Positions 1-6,511 of a DNA stretch of 17,267 nucleotides are shown here, piece by piece; the first letter of the stretch is position 1; each line of letters begins with the position of its first letter. Source of the DNA: Treponema sp. (lineage in GTDB: Bacteria > Spirochaetota > Spirochaetia > Treponematales > Breznakiellaceae); the NCBI GenBank assembly GCA_031284195.1, contig JAITAI010000008.1, forward strand, positions 1-17,267. The letters are read 5' to 3'. The notes under the pieces are model-generated. The model made no database searches. It was not told where the DNA came from and saw only the letters and a program-made list of their open reading frames with translations. The translations under genes and the position numbers were made by a program.

Positions 1-28
1 CAAAGGGCGGGAGGATCAGGGCTTATTT

Positions 29-319
29 TTATTGAATAATCTCAAATGAAATATCCTCAAGGGTGCGTTTCAGTTCAACCTCCGGCGGAAACGCCAACTT
101 TACCCCTTTAACATGACGGGCGTTCAATTCGTCAGTTGGCGTCGCGCCGCTGCTTGAAACCGTAATACGGAAGGTCCCCAAACCTTCCGGTTTTACCGGC
201 TGCCCACGTTTGAGAAACCACGGCATAAGCTCCATGAGGTTACTGAGAAGGCTTTGCCCGTCTCTCAGCGAAAGCGCCGTCCGTCCCCCGGTTTCCTTTG
301 CGGTTTCCTGCAAACCCAC
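29..319 (-). CDS. HU-like (HU-HIG type) DNA-binding protein, probably truncated
   Basis: The 96-residue product has the pattern of the long HU-like family common in Bacteroidetes and spirochaetes. A helical N-terminal part (residues 3-37) is followed by the arm-type segment GLGTFRITVSSSG near 46-58, and then VKGVKLAFPP and a terminal LEDISFE. Such proteins bind and bend DNA; the exact role is unknown. The listed start is a GTG at 319 with only a weak upstream purine run. The same frame continues upstream through one TAG (335-337) into 22 more codons that also look like this family, so the GTG may be a remnant start after a nonsense mutation. The stop lies 28 bases from the window edge, so the downstream neighbour is unseen. 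Family assignment is from memory of the pattern; no search was run. Confidence 0.6.
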   Translation of the reverse strand: MGLQETAKETGGRTALSLRDGQSLLSNLMELMPWFLKRGQPVKPEGLGTFRITVSSSGATPTDELNARHVKGVKLAFPPEVELKRTLEDISFEIIQ

Positions 320-337
320 GATTCCGGCGGATTCCTA

Positions 338-403
338 GGTCAAATACCATTTTTGAAGGGCGGCGTTGACCGTACTTTTCCGTTTACTTTTCCTTAATTT
401 CAC
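338..403 (-). other. Probable 5' part of the HU-like gene, separated by an in-frame TAG
   Basis: Reading upstream from the HU-like gene in the same frame, 22 codons precede the TAG at 335-337. They begin at a GTG at 403 and end in the residues NAALQKWYLT. In HU-HIG proteins a short basic start and a K-x-Y/W-Y strand precede the G-x-V/I-G-L helix, and that is what is seen on the two sides of the TAG (ALQKWYLT, stop, ESAGIVGLQE). An AAAAGG lies 11 bases before the GTG and could be its ribosome site. Either the gene is a pseudogene or the TAG is read through; the sequence cannot decide. Confidence 0.45.
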
Positions 404-431
404 CGCCGTAAATGCCTTTTATTAAGACAAT

Positions 432-641
432 ATGTTCAAATCACAAGGGAAGAATCCATTGCTATCAAGTCATCTTGCAAAAGTATCCGGGACTCTTGCA
501 AAAAAGTCAAGGAATTTTATAAACTTCACGGAGCATTTTGAAAAATCATCGGATATTTTTAAGAAATTCCCGGATACTTTTTACCATAAACCGTATAATA
601 TGCTATACATCTTGGGTAATTGTAATAATTTTACATTATAA
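432..641 (+). CDS. Short repeat-containing ORF, coding status doubtful
   Basis: This 69-codon frame contains a seven-residue periodicity: HLAKVSG, TLAKKSR, NFINFTE, HFEKSSD, IFKKFPD, TFYHKPY. It has no recognisable ribosome binding site before the ATG and is AT-rich compared with the neighbouring genes. The open frame can be explained by the 21-nt DNA repeat itself, since 21 is a multiple of three. I do not recognise a protein family. It could be an expressed small basic protein or simply repeat DNA that happens to stay open. Confidence 0.15.
   Translation: MFKSQGKNPLLSSHLAKVSGTLAKKSRNFINFTEHFEKSSDIFKKFPDTFYHKPYNMLYILGNCNNFTL
471..596 (+). repeat. Six-copy degenerate 21-nt tandem repeat
   Basis: Units start at 471, 492, 513, 534, 555 and 576. 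Each has a T/C-rich start, an A-rich middle and an end near CGGxx, for example TCTTGCAAAAGTATCCGGGA and TTTAAGAAATTCCCGGATA. Units 1 and 5 also hold a 14-nt perfect inverted pair, AAAAGTATCCGGGA (479-492) against TCCCGGATACTTTT (568-581). The phase is constant at 21, which keeps one frame open. No neighbouring gene explains it. Confidence 0.7.
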
Positions 642-959
642 AAGCCCCATTCAGAGCCCTTTCATTCACCGGCAACGGCGACAGGGTCTATTCCCGCCGG
701 TCATTTTGGCGAACCTAAACCCGCAACCAATACAACGGTTATTAGGGTAATTTTTTTAAGGTTCCTAATTTATTCTGAAATGGGGCAAATCCAATGCGGG
801 GATCACACCCTGGCGCTCAATAAACGGTCATGTTTACGCCATTTTCAAATGTACAATCATCGCGTTAAACGCGTTTTCAATAGTAGTCACTATGTATTCC
901 GTTTGTTTTGCTCAACCGCCTTCGCCAGCCACATGGCCATTTTTATCAAGAACGTTTTG

Positions 960-1309
960 ACCGCTATATATATCCCCGCGCCAGGAACGGCGCGGAGCGA
1001 CCGAAAAAGCGAGGCAAAAAATATTTCGCCTAATGTTCCGGCTGTATTGCGCTTGAAGAGAAGGCTGCCGATATGCCCTTGATAAGCAGCAGACTTACGC
1101 TGCTTACTCAGTCAACAGAGGGAGGGCTGAAATCGGCAATTCCGGACATCAAAATCAATGGAATGGGAGCGAAACGGCTGCCGGATAGGGTGAACGTAAC
1201 GGTTCTTTACGCCGCTGGTGAGGCAATGATGCATTGATTAGACTTGAAAGGCATCTGCGTCTCTACGGGTTCCGCGTGCAGTTCCGGTAAAAAGGAAACT
1301 CGGGATTAA
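960..1309 (+). pseudogene. Decayed cysteine desulfurase (NifS/IscS family)
   Basis: In the frame ending at the TAA 1307-1309 the translation includes IPDIKINGMGAKRLPDRVNV (1142-1201) and, later, LDLKGICVSTGSACSSG. These match the C-terminal end of class-V cysteine desulfurases, where the Ser-x-Gly-Ala-Cys loop carries the active-site cysteine. A TGA at 1235-1237 interrupts the segment just before LDLKG. Further upstream the match jumps frame: NVPAVL (1032-1049) is in a different frame from the following ALEEKAADM, so a frameshift lies near 1050. AIYIPAPGT (963-989) resembles the usual GALYIRPGT, but the glycine-rich stretch that normally follows is missing. No N-terminal half or pyridoxal-phosphate lysine region is recognisable upstream, so this is a remnant. 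The family match is from memory; a translated search would settle it. Confidence 0.75.
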
Positions 1310-1353
1310 TGCAATCACCCCCAAAAGGGTTATCCCAAATCAATACTGTATAA

Positions 1354-1393
1354 TCTAAGGTTGCTGTTTCATAATTTGACATTTTGAAACAGC
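1354..1393 (+). repeat. Dispersed stem-loop repeat, copy A
   Basis: TCTAAGG (1354-1360) is followed by a perfect 9-bp stem, GCTGTTTCA (1363-1371) and TGAAACAGC (1385-1393), around a 13-nt loop containing AATTTGACATTT. Sister copies in this window share the flank and loop but differ in the stem. It lies downstream of hydA, on the opposite strand to the hyd transcript. Confidence 0.8.
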
Positions 1394-1409
1394 TTCACGT
1401 ACTCAAAAT

Positions 1410-1450
1410 ATAAAAACCCGTGAACCTTCTTGGGATCCACGGGTTTTTAT
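1410..1450 (-). terminator. Rho-independent terminator of the hyd operon, probably bidirectional
   Basis: A perfect 13-bp inverted repeat, ATAAAAACCCGTG (1410-1422) and CACGGGTTTTTAT (1438-1450), encloses a 15-nt loop. Read on the minus strand it ends in GGGTTTTTAT, the usual stem plus T-run. It is about 70 bases beyond the hydA stop. The A-run on the other side would let it also stop plus-strand transcripts. Confidence 0.8.
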
Positions 1451-1468
1451 TGAAGCTCATAAAACACC

Positions 1469-1500
1469 GCTCTTGCAAAACTTGGGGGTCTCGCAAGAGC
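1469..1500 (-). other. Hairpin just after hydA
   Basis: GCTCTTGC (1469-1476) and GCAAGAGC (1493-1500) form a perfect 8-bp stem with a 16-nt loop, about 20 bases after the hydA stop. No strong T-run follows at once on the minus strand (GGTGTTTTAT), so it may protect the 3' end or assist the terminator beyond it. Confidence 0.5.
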
Positions 1501-1520
1501 CCTTAGAAATCCTAGGCCTC

Positions 1521-3290
1521 CTACTTCGAGTACAGGGGTAAAGCCTTATAGTGGGTATGCAACAGTTCGTGGGCCTTGTGACCGTTAGGTTCTTCCAAAA
1601 ACTCCTTATACACCTGGGTGATGAAGGGGTTGTGATGAGAACAGCGATAAGTTGACTGCTTATCATCCTGATACAACCCTGCGGTACGCTGGGAACGGAT
1701 CTCATCGGTACACCCATAGGGCTGTCCGCCACCGCCAACACAGCCACCGCGGCAGGCCATGACTTCCACGAAATGATAGGGAGGTTCCTTGCCTTCCTGC
1801 TTGGCCGCACGGATCCGATCCAGTACTGCTGCAATGTTACCCATCTGATGGGCCACGGCGATACGGATTTTAGTCCCGTTGTGGAAATCCACCTCCGCTT
1901 CCTTCACGCCATCAAGACCCCGGACAGGGATGAAATTTACATCCCCCAGTTCCTTTTTGGTTACGAGGAAATAGGCGCTCCGAACCGCAGCTTCCATAAC
2001 CCCACCGGTAGCGCCAAAGATGGTCCCTGCCCCGGTGTAGGGTCCTAGCGGACTATCCGCTTCTTCATCAGGAAGGGAAAGGATTTCGATACCCGCCTGT
2101 TTTATCATCCGAGCCAGTTCCCTGGTGGTGATGGCAATATCCACATCATAACCATGACCGCGTCCGGTAAGCCTACCAGCACTCTTCATGTCATCGTTGC
2201 GTTTGGTTTCCCACTTCTTGGCAGTACAGGGCATCACCGACACGGAATAGATTTTATCAGGGTTTATTCCTGCTTTATCCGCCCAGTAGCTCTTGATCAT
2301 GGCCCCCATCATTTGCTGAGGAGACTTGGCAGTGGAGAAATTGGGGATCATATCTGCATAATATTTTTCCATATAATCAACCCAGGCAGGACAGCAACTG
2401 GTGATCAGGGGAATTTCCCCGGATTTTTCGGTAAGCCGTTTTACCAGTTCCGTTCCCTCCTCCATGATGGTCAGATCTGCCGAGAAGTTGGTATCGAATA
2501 CCGTCTTAAAACCAAGCCGGCGCAAAGCCGCGTAGATCTTCTTAGTAGCTATAAAACCGGGCTTCAGTCCGAATTCCTCTGCTAAAGCGACCCGGACCGC
2601 CGGGGCTATTTGTACTACCGGATGCAGATCCGAAGCTTGCAGGGCAGTCCATATCCGAACCGTATCGTCCCGCTCATAGATAGCTCCCACCGGACAATGG
2701 GCCGCGCATTGACCACACTTGATACAGGGACTGTCCCCCAAGGGGGTGTCCGCTGCAGAGGCGATCCGGCCTTTGATACCGCGACCTAGGAATTCCAAGG
2801 CCCACACGTTCTGCATACCCTGACAGACTTTGACACACCGTCCGCAACGGATACACTTCTCCGGGTTGAGAACTATAGCTGGATTGGAATCATCAATGGG
2901 AAGACCGTTCAGCACCTTTTTATAGGGAACTTCCCGAATGCCGAATTCCGCAGCCAAGGTCTGGAGTTCGCAGGAACCGTTCCGGGGACACTGGAGACAA
3001 TCGCTGGGATGATTGGACAGGATGAGTTCCACTACAGTACGCCGTACGGCGATGATCTCCGGATCATGGGTGATGACACTCATGTTTTCCGATACCGGGG
3101 TGGTGCAGGCTCTGACCATCTTGGGAGAACCTTCCATACGGACAATACAGATCCCGCAGGACGCCCAGGGGGGAAGGTCCGGATTGTAACAGAGGGTGGG
3201 AATCTTGATGTGAACTTTTTTAGCCGCGTTCAAGATGGATGTGCCTTCCTCAACTTGAAGGGGTATGCCGTTTATTTTAAGGTTTACCAT
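1521..3290 (-). CDS. hydA: [FeFe] hydrogenase catalytic subunit HydA
   Basis: This 589-residue protein carries the H-cluster where protons and H2 interconvert. In order: an N-terminal [2Fe-2S] domain (C34, C45, C48, C62), a His-ligated [4Fe-4S] segment (H94, C98, C101, C107), two ferredoxin-type clusters (C146/149/152/156 and C189/192/195/199), then the three H-cluster motifs TSCCPAW (297-303), MPCTAKKWE (353-361) and MACRGGCVGGGGQP (511-524). A small-subunit-like tail ends the protein. This layout is that of the soluble multimeric group A hydrogenases rather than the short ferredoxin-only type. It is the last gene of hydC-hydB-hydA, 20 bases after hydB, with a GGAG before the ATG. Together with HydB/HydC it is expected to be a cytoplasmic NAD(P)-linked, probably electron-bifurcating enzyme. 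The maturation genes hydE, hydF and hydG are not in the window. Confidence 0.97.
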   Translation of the reverse strand: MVNLKINGIPLQVEEGTSILNAAKKVHIKIPTLCYNPDLPPWASCGICIVRMEGSPKMVRACTTPVSENMSVITHDPEIIAVRRTVVELILSNHPSDCLQCPRNGSCELQTLAAEFGIREVPYKKVLNGLPIDDSNPAIVLNPEKCIRCGRCVKVCQGMQNVWALEFLGRGIKGRIASAADTPLGDSPCIKCGQCAAHCPVGAIYERDDTVRIWTALQASDLHPVVQIAPAVRVALAEEFGLKPGFIATKKIYAALRRLGFKTVFDTNFSADLTIMEEGTELVKRLTEKSGEIPLITSCCPAWVDYMEKYYADMIPNFSTAKSPQQMMGAMIKSYWADKAGINPDKIYSVSVMPCTAKKWETKRNDDMKSAGRLTGRGHGYDVDIAITTRELARMIKQAGIEILSLPDEEADSPLGPYTGAGTIFGATGGVMEAAVRSAYFLVTKKELGDVNFIPVRGLDGVKEAEVDFHNGTKIRIAVAHQMGNIAAVLDRIRAAKQEGKEPPYHFVEVMACRGGCVGGGGQPYGCTDEIRSQRTAGLYQDDKQSTYRCSHHNPFITQVYKEFLEEPNGHKAHELLHTHYKALPLYSK

Positions 3291-3310
3291 TGCTTTCTCC
3301 TTCTTTTTCC

Positions 3311-5176
3311 TTAAACCCTAAGGACCGCGTCGAATTTGCAGTTCTTGAAACACTCACCGCACTTGAGACACTTGGACTGTTCGATAGTATAGGGTTTCTT
3401 CTTTTCGCCGGTGATACAGTCTGCCGGGCAGTTCTTGGCGCATTTACCACAGCCCTTACACTTTTCAGGATCAATCTCATAGCGGATGAGATTCTTGCAC
3501 TTACCTGCCCGGCACTTCCGCTCATGGATATGTTCCAAGTACTCCTCTCGGAAATTCTTCACCGTAGAGAGGGTTGGATTCGCCGCAGTCCCTCCGAGCA
3601 TACAGAGGCTGGCCTTGGCCATGGCTTTGCCGATGGATTCGAGCTTGTCCAAGTCGCTTTCTTCCCCGTTACCCTTGGTGATCTTCTCCAGGATATTGAG
3701 GATCTGGGTGGTACCGATCCGGCAGGGGGAACACTTGCCACAAGACTCATCCACACAGAAATCCATGTAGAACCGGGCTACGTCCACCACGCAGTCGTCC
3801 TCGTCCATGACGATCATGCCCCCGGAACCCATCATCGAACCCATGGCCGTGAGGCTTTCATAGTCGATGGGGGTGTCCAGGACTTTTTCGGTGAGGATAC
3901 CGCCGGAAGGACCGCCAGTCTGTACGCCCTTGAATTTTTTACCGTTTTTGATACCCCCGCCGATCTCAAAGATAATCTCCCGCAAAGTGGTTCCCATGGG
4001 GACTTCCACAAGGCCGGAGTTATTGATCTTGCCGGTCAGGGCGAATACCTTGGTACCTTTGGACTTTTCCGTACCAATTCCTGAAAGATAGGAACCGCCC
4101 TTGGTTAGGATCACCGGGATATTGGCAAAGGTTTCCACGTTGTTGATCACCGTGGGCTTTGCCCAAAGCCCCTGGAATGCAGGGAAAGGCGGCTTGGGCG
4201 TAGGCATACCCCGAAGTCCTTCTAGGGATCTGAGCAGGGCTGTTTCTTCACCGCAGACAAAGGCTCCGGCACCTAGACGGATTTCAATGTCAAAATTAAA
4301 ACCGGATCCGAGGATATTCTTACCCAAAAGGCCGTACTCCTTGGCTTGGGCCAAGGCGATTTCCAGGCGGTGAACCGCTAGGGGGTATTCTGCCCGGATA
4401 TAGACGAAACCTTGGTTTGCGCCGATGGTCTTACCGCAGACGGTCATGGCTTCGATGATGGAATGGGGGTCTCCTTCGATGGTAGACCGGTCCATATAAG
4501 CACCGGGGTCTCCTTCATCGGCATTGCAGACCACGTATTTCACATCCCCTTGTACCTTGCGGGTGGTATCCCACTTGATCCAAGTGGGGAAGCCCGCGCC
4601 CCCCCGGCCCCGAAGCCCGGATTTTTTGAGTTCTTCAATAACCTCTTCGGGCTTTAACTCGAACAGGACCCTTTCAAGACCGATATAGCCGTCGGTGGCT
4701 AGGTATTCTTTAATATCTTCAGGGTTAATAAGTCCACAGTTCCGTAATACCACCCGGAATTGCTTTTGATAGAATCCGATACTGGCTTCTGCGGAACCTT
4801 TGACCTGCTCTTTTCCAGAAGGATCCTTGTAGAGAAGCCGGGATACCTCATGGCCCTTGACCACCTGTTCGGCGATGATTTCCTGGGCATCTTCGGGTTT
4901 CACTTCTACATAAAAGGAATTATCAGGAAGCACCTTGACAATCGGTCCCTTTTCACAGAATCCGAAACAGCCGGTCTTAATGATCTGTACCTTATTTTTA
5001 ACCCCCTGCTTCTCCGCTTCAGCGATCAAGCCCTCATAGATCTCGACCCCTTTGTTGGACTGACAGGCGGTTCCGCCACAGGTAAGGATGTAATGAGTAC
5101 AGCCTTCCCGCTTTCTAAATGCTCGCTTTTCAGAATCCCTGAGTTTCCGCAGTTCTTCCAAGCTTACGTTTGCCAT
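3311..5176 (-). CDS. hydB: NADH-binding flavoprotein subunit of the hydrogenase, HydB (NuoF-like)
   Basis: At 621 residues this is the diaphorase subunit that exchanges electrons with NAD(H). It starts with a thioredoxin-like [2Fe-2S] domain (C33, C38, C70, C74). The NuoF core follows, with FMN-site GRGGAGFP (190-197), NADEGDPGAYMDR (218-230) and the NADH-site LGAGAFVCGEETALL (301-315). A [4Fe-4S] site uses C479, C482, C485 and C525. The C-terminus adds two ferredoxin clusters (C573/576/579/583 and C603/606/609/613). This N- and C-terminally extended NuoF is typical of HydB in trimeric [FeFe] hydrogenases, where the flavin is proposed to split electrons between NADH and ferredoxin. The gene starts 10 bases after hydC with a clear GGAGG 5 bases before ATG, so translation is probably coupled. 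Confidence 0.96.
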   Translation of the reverse strand: MANVSLEELRKLRDSEKRAFRKREGCTHYILTCGGTACQSNKGVEIYEGLIAEAEKQGVKNKVQIIKTGCFGFCEKGPIVKVLPDNSFYVEVKPEDAQEIIAEQVVKGHEVSRLLYKDPSGKEQVKGSAEASIGFYQKQFRVVLRNCGLINPEDIKEYLATDGYIGLERVLFELKPEEVIEELKKSGLRGRGGAGFPTWIKWDTTRKVQGDVKYVVCNADEGDPGAYMDRSTIEGDPHSIIEAMTVCGKTIGANQGFVYIRAEYPLAVHRLEIALAQAKEYGLLGKNILGSGFNFDIEIRLGAGAFVCGEETALLRSLEGLRGMPTPKPPFPAFQGLWAKPTVINNVETFANIPVILTKGGSYLSGIGTEKSKGTKVFALTGKINNSGLVEVPMGTTLREIIFEIGGGIKNGKKFKGVQTGGPSGGILTEKVLDTPIDYESLTAMGSMMGSGGMIVMDEDDCVVDVARFYMDFCVDESCGKCSPCRIGTTQILNILEKITKGNGEESDLDKLESIGKAMAKASLCMLGGTAANPTLSTVKNFREEYLEHIHERKCRAGKCKNLIRYEIDPEKCKGCGKCAKNCPADCITGEKKKPYTIEQSKCLKCGECFKNCKFDAVLRV

Positions 5177-5186
5177 ACTTTCCTCC

Positions 5187-5702
5187 TCAACCTCGGGTTC
5201 TGTATTTTTCGATTACCTCGGAAAGCTGCCCTTTCGTCATCTTCCCATAGGTCTCACTTCCCACGGTTATAACCGGTGCAAGACCGCAACAACCAACACA
5301 CCGAACCGGATCGATGGAGAATAATCCATCCTCAGTAACTTCTCCCCCGGTAATCCTTAAAAGACGCTGCGCTTCTTCAATAAGGTCCCCTCCTCCCTTA
5401 AGGTAACAGGCAGTTCCGAGACATATAGAAATCTTATGCTTTCCCGGTTTGGTGGTCTTAAAGAAATGATAAAAGGTGATAACCCCATAGATCCGTGCCA
5501 TAGGAATCCCGGTAAGCATCGCGAGTTTTTCCGCAGCGGGACGGGAAATATAGCCAAAGGTTTCTTGGGTTTTATGTAGAATCATAATGAGACTACCGGG
5601 TTTTACTTTCCATTCATCAATGAATGAGATCAGTTCCTGAGGAAATTCTAGGTCCCCAGGAGAACCCCTGTCCTTTGCAAGCGCTCCACCTGCTGTTGTC
5701 AT
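5187..5702 (-). CDS. hydC: [2Fe-2S] NuoE-like hydrogenase subunit HydC
   Basis: This thioredoxin-fold [2Fe-2S] protein passes electrons beside HydB. Cysteine ligands are visible at C94 and C99 (ICLGTACY) and C135 and C139 (RCVGCCG); numbering is from the ATG at 5702. The region before them (ILHKTQETFGYIS, YGVITFYHFF) is the usual NuoE helical part. An upstream in-frame ATG exists at 5714, but it overlaps the GGAGG that lies 5 bases before the ATG at 5702, so 5702 is the better start, giving 171 residues. It is the first gene of the hyd operon. The roughly 800-bp spacer upstream carries the likely promoter and a repeat array. Confidence 0.95.
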   Translation of the reverse strand: MTTAGGALAKDRGSPGDLEFPQELISFIDEWKVKPGSLIMILHKTQETFGYISRPAAEKLAMLTGIPMARIYGVITFYHFFKTTKPGKHKISICLGTACYLKGGGDLIEEAQRLLRITGGEVTEDGLFSIDPVRCVGCCGLAPVITVGSETYGKMTKGQLSEVIEKYRTRG

Positions 5703-5768
5703 ACATACCTCCATTCGTAATTAAAATTGTCCGTCAAGATAGGACTGCTCCATTCCCTAATACTGAAA

Positions 5769-5781
5769 ATGGTTCAACCAT
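5769..5781. promoter_or_regulatory. Palindrome ATGGTTCAACCAT, candidate operator of hydC
   Basis: A perfect 6+1+6 palindrome lies 67 bases upstream of the hydC start. On the minus strand a TATAAA (5788-5793) would place the transcript start at about this palindrome, a normal position for a repressor site. The -35 partner is weak (a TTGGTC-like sequence about 19 bases before), so the promoter is tentative. Confidence 0.35.
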
Positions 5782-5798
5782 GAGATTTTTATATGCTT

Positions 5799-5873
5799 AG
5801 GTCATTGAGTGAGACCAAGGAATTGATAGGCCATTACGTTAGACCTGTAGATTAAGGTCATTGAGTGAGACCA
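5799..5873. repeat. Three-copy repeat array upstream of hydC, candidate regulator binding sites
   Basis: The 19-bp sequence AGGTCATTGAGTGAGACCA occurs perfectly at 5799-5817 and 5855-5873. A third, diverged copy (14 of 19 identical) is between them at 5828-5846. Starts are 29 and 27 bases apart, about 2.5 to 3 helical turns. Each perfect copy has GGTC...GACC dyad ends. The array covers the region just upstream of a TATAAA for the hyd operon, so binding of a transcription factor is a natural reading. No known operator consensus is recognised. Confidence 0.6.
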
Positions 5874-5993
5874 ACGGTTCAGCGCATAAGAATTTATAGA
5901 GAAATGTCTTGTACAACCTTCCCAGCATGAACCATTAAACCTTATTTTATATCCTCTCATAAAATAACGCAAGCAAATTTTTTATATATCCCC

Positions 5994-6036
5994 ACTTTTT
6001 CCAACGGTCAAATTGTGAAAAAGTATCCAACCTAAA
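5994..6036 (-). repeat. Dispersed stem-loop repeat, copy E (diverged stem)
   Basis: An 8-bp perfect stem, ACTTTTTC (5994-6001) and GAAAAAGT (6017-6024), encloses a loop. GTCAAATTGTGAAA is shared with the other copies, and CCAACCTAAA follows at 6027-6036, as in their CAACCTTAGA flank. The stem sequence is different from the others but still fully paired. Confidence 0.6.
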
Positions 6037-6042
6037 TTTATG

Positions 6043-6113
6043 AAAAAAGCCAGTCCTTTGGCTAGCTTTTTCACCGTTTTTTCGTCAGAGCCCAGGTCAG
6101 CCCTGAGCTTGGG
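6043..6113. other. Two hairpins in the hydC-mcp spacer
   Basis: Between hydC and the chemoreceptor gene two further inverted repeats are seen. AGCCA and TGGCT with flanking GAAAAA and TTTTTC lie near 6042-6072, resembling a weak terminator in either direction. CCCAGGTCAG and CTGAGCTTGGG (6091-6113) form a second hairpin. Their roles are unknown. The rest of 5874-6511 holds no gene that I can support, apart from the possible remnant at 6137-6310 and a 9-bp hairpin at 6403-6434 that includes one G-U pair. Confidence 0.35.
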
Positions 6114-6136
6114 TTTAAAAAGGTTCTATCTATACC

Positions 6137-6310
6137 TTAAAACTGCTGGATAATTGCAAAGGCTTGGTCTACCACCCATTTTAGTTCGTAGAATTTCTGC
6201 AGGGTATTCTGTTTCGCTACCTAGGGATCCTCGGTATTTGGGCTTGTCTGCTGCTTAGAATAAACCGGTAGATCCCCTTCGGCGCCTTGGCTATGGTAAG
6301 AGGCAGGTAC
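6137..6310 (-). pseudogene. Possible coding remnant, unidentified
   Basis: On the minus strand one frame reads about 57 codons interrupted only by a TAG at 6221-6223. The segment after it (NTLQKFYELKWVVDQAF, with a further six residues before the TAA at 6137-6139) has a protein-like composition. No start or ribosome site is visible, and I do not recognise a family. It may be the end of a decayed gene or chance. Confidence 0.2.
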
Positions 6311-6511
6311 ATGAAGACATTAGCTTACGGGCTTAAAATATGAACAGGGTTTCCTTATAAAAAGAGTACTCCCCCTCAAAGGTTCTAGAAAAGGAATATT
6401 TGTGGGTCTTGTTATGGGTACTTGACGAGACCCATAAGCACTGAGCTTTGTTTTTGGGGGCTTCCCCATTCCTTTTTCTTTAAGGTTCCACCCCCAGGAA
6501 GTACTGCTTGC

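Noticed and set aside
471..596. CRISPR array
   Set aside because: Units are contiguous, 21 nt and degenerate, without unique spacers; no cas genes are present.
780..1082. 100-codon plus-strand ORF as an intact gene
   Set aside because: Its second half is better explained as part of the frameshifted cysteine desulfurase relic, and it has no ribosome site.
1235..1237. TGA as selenocysteine in the cysteine desulfurase-like frame
   Set aside because: It precedes LDLKG and not the catalytic Cys position, which is intact as TGC; a frameshift upstream also shows decay.
2154..2585. Long plus-strand ORFs across the hyd genes
   Set aside because: They are antisense shadows of hydA and hydB with no ribosome sites or recognisable domains.
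5799..5873. CRISPR or replication iterons
   Set aside because: Only three copies with very short gaps, no replication gene nearby, and the position upstream of hydC fits regulatory sites better.
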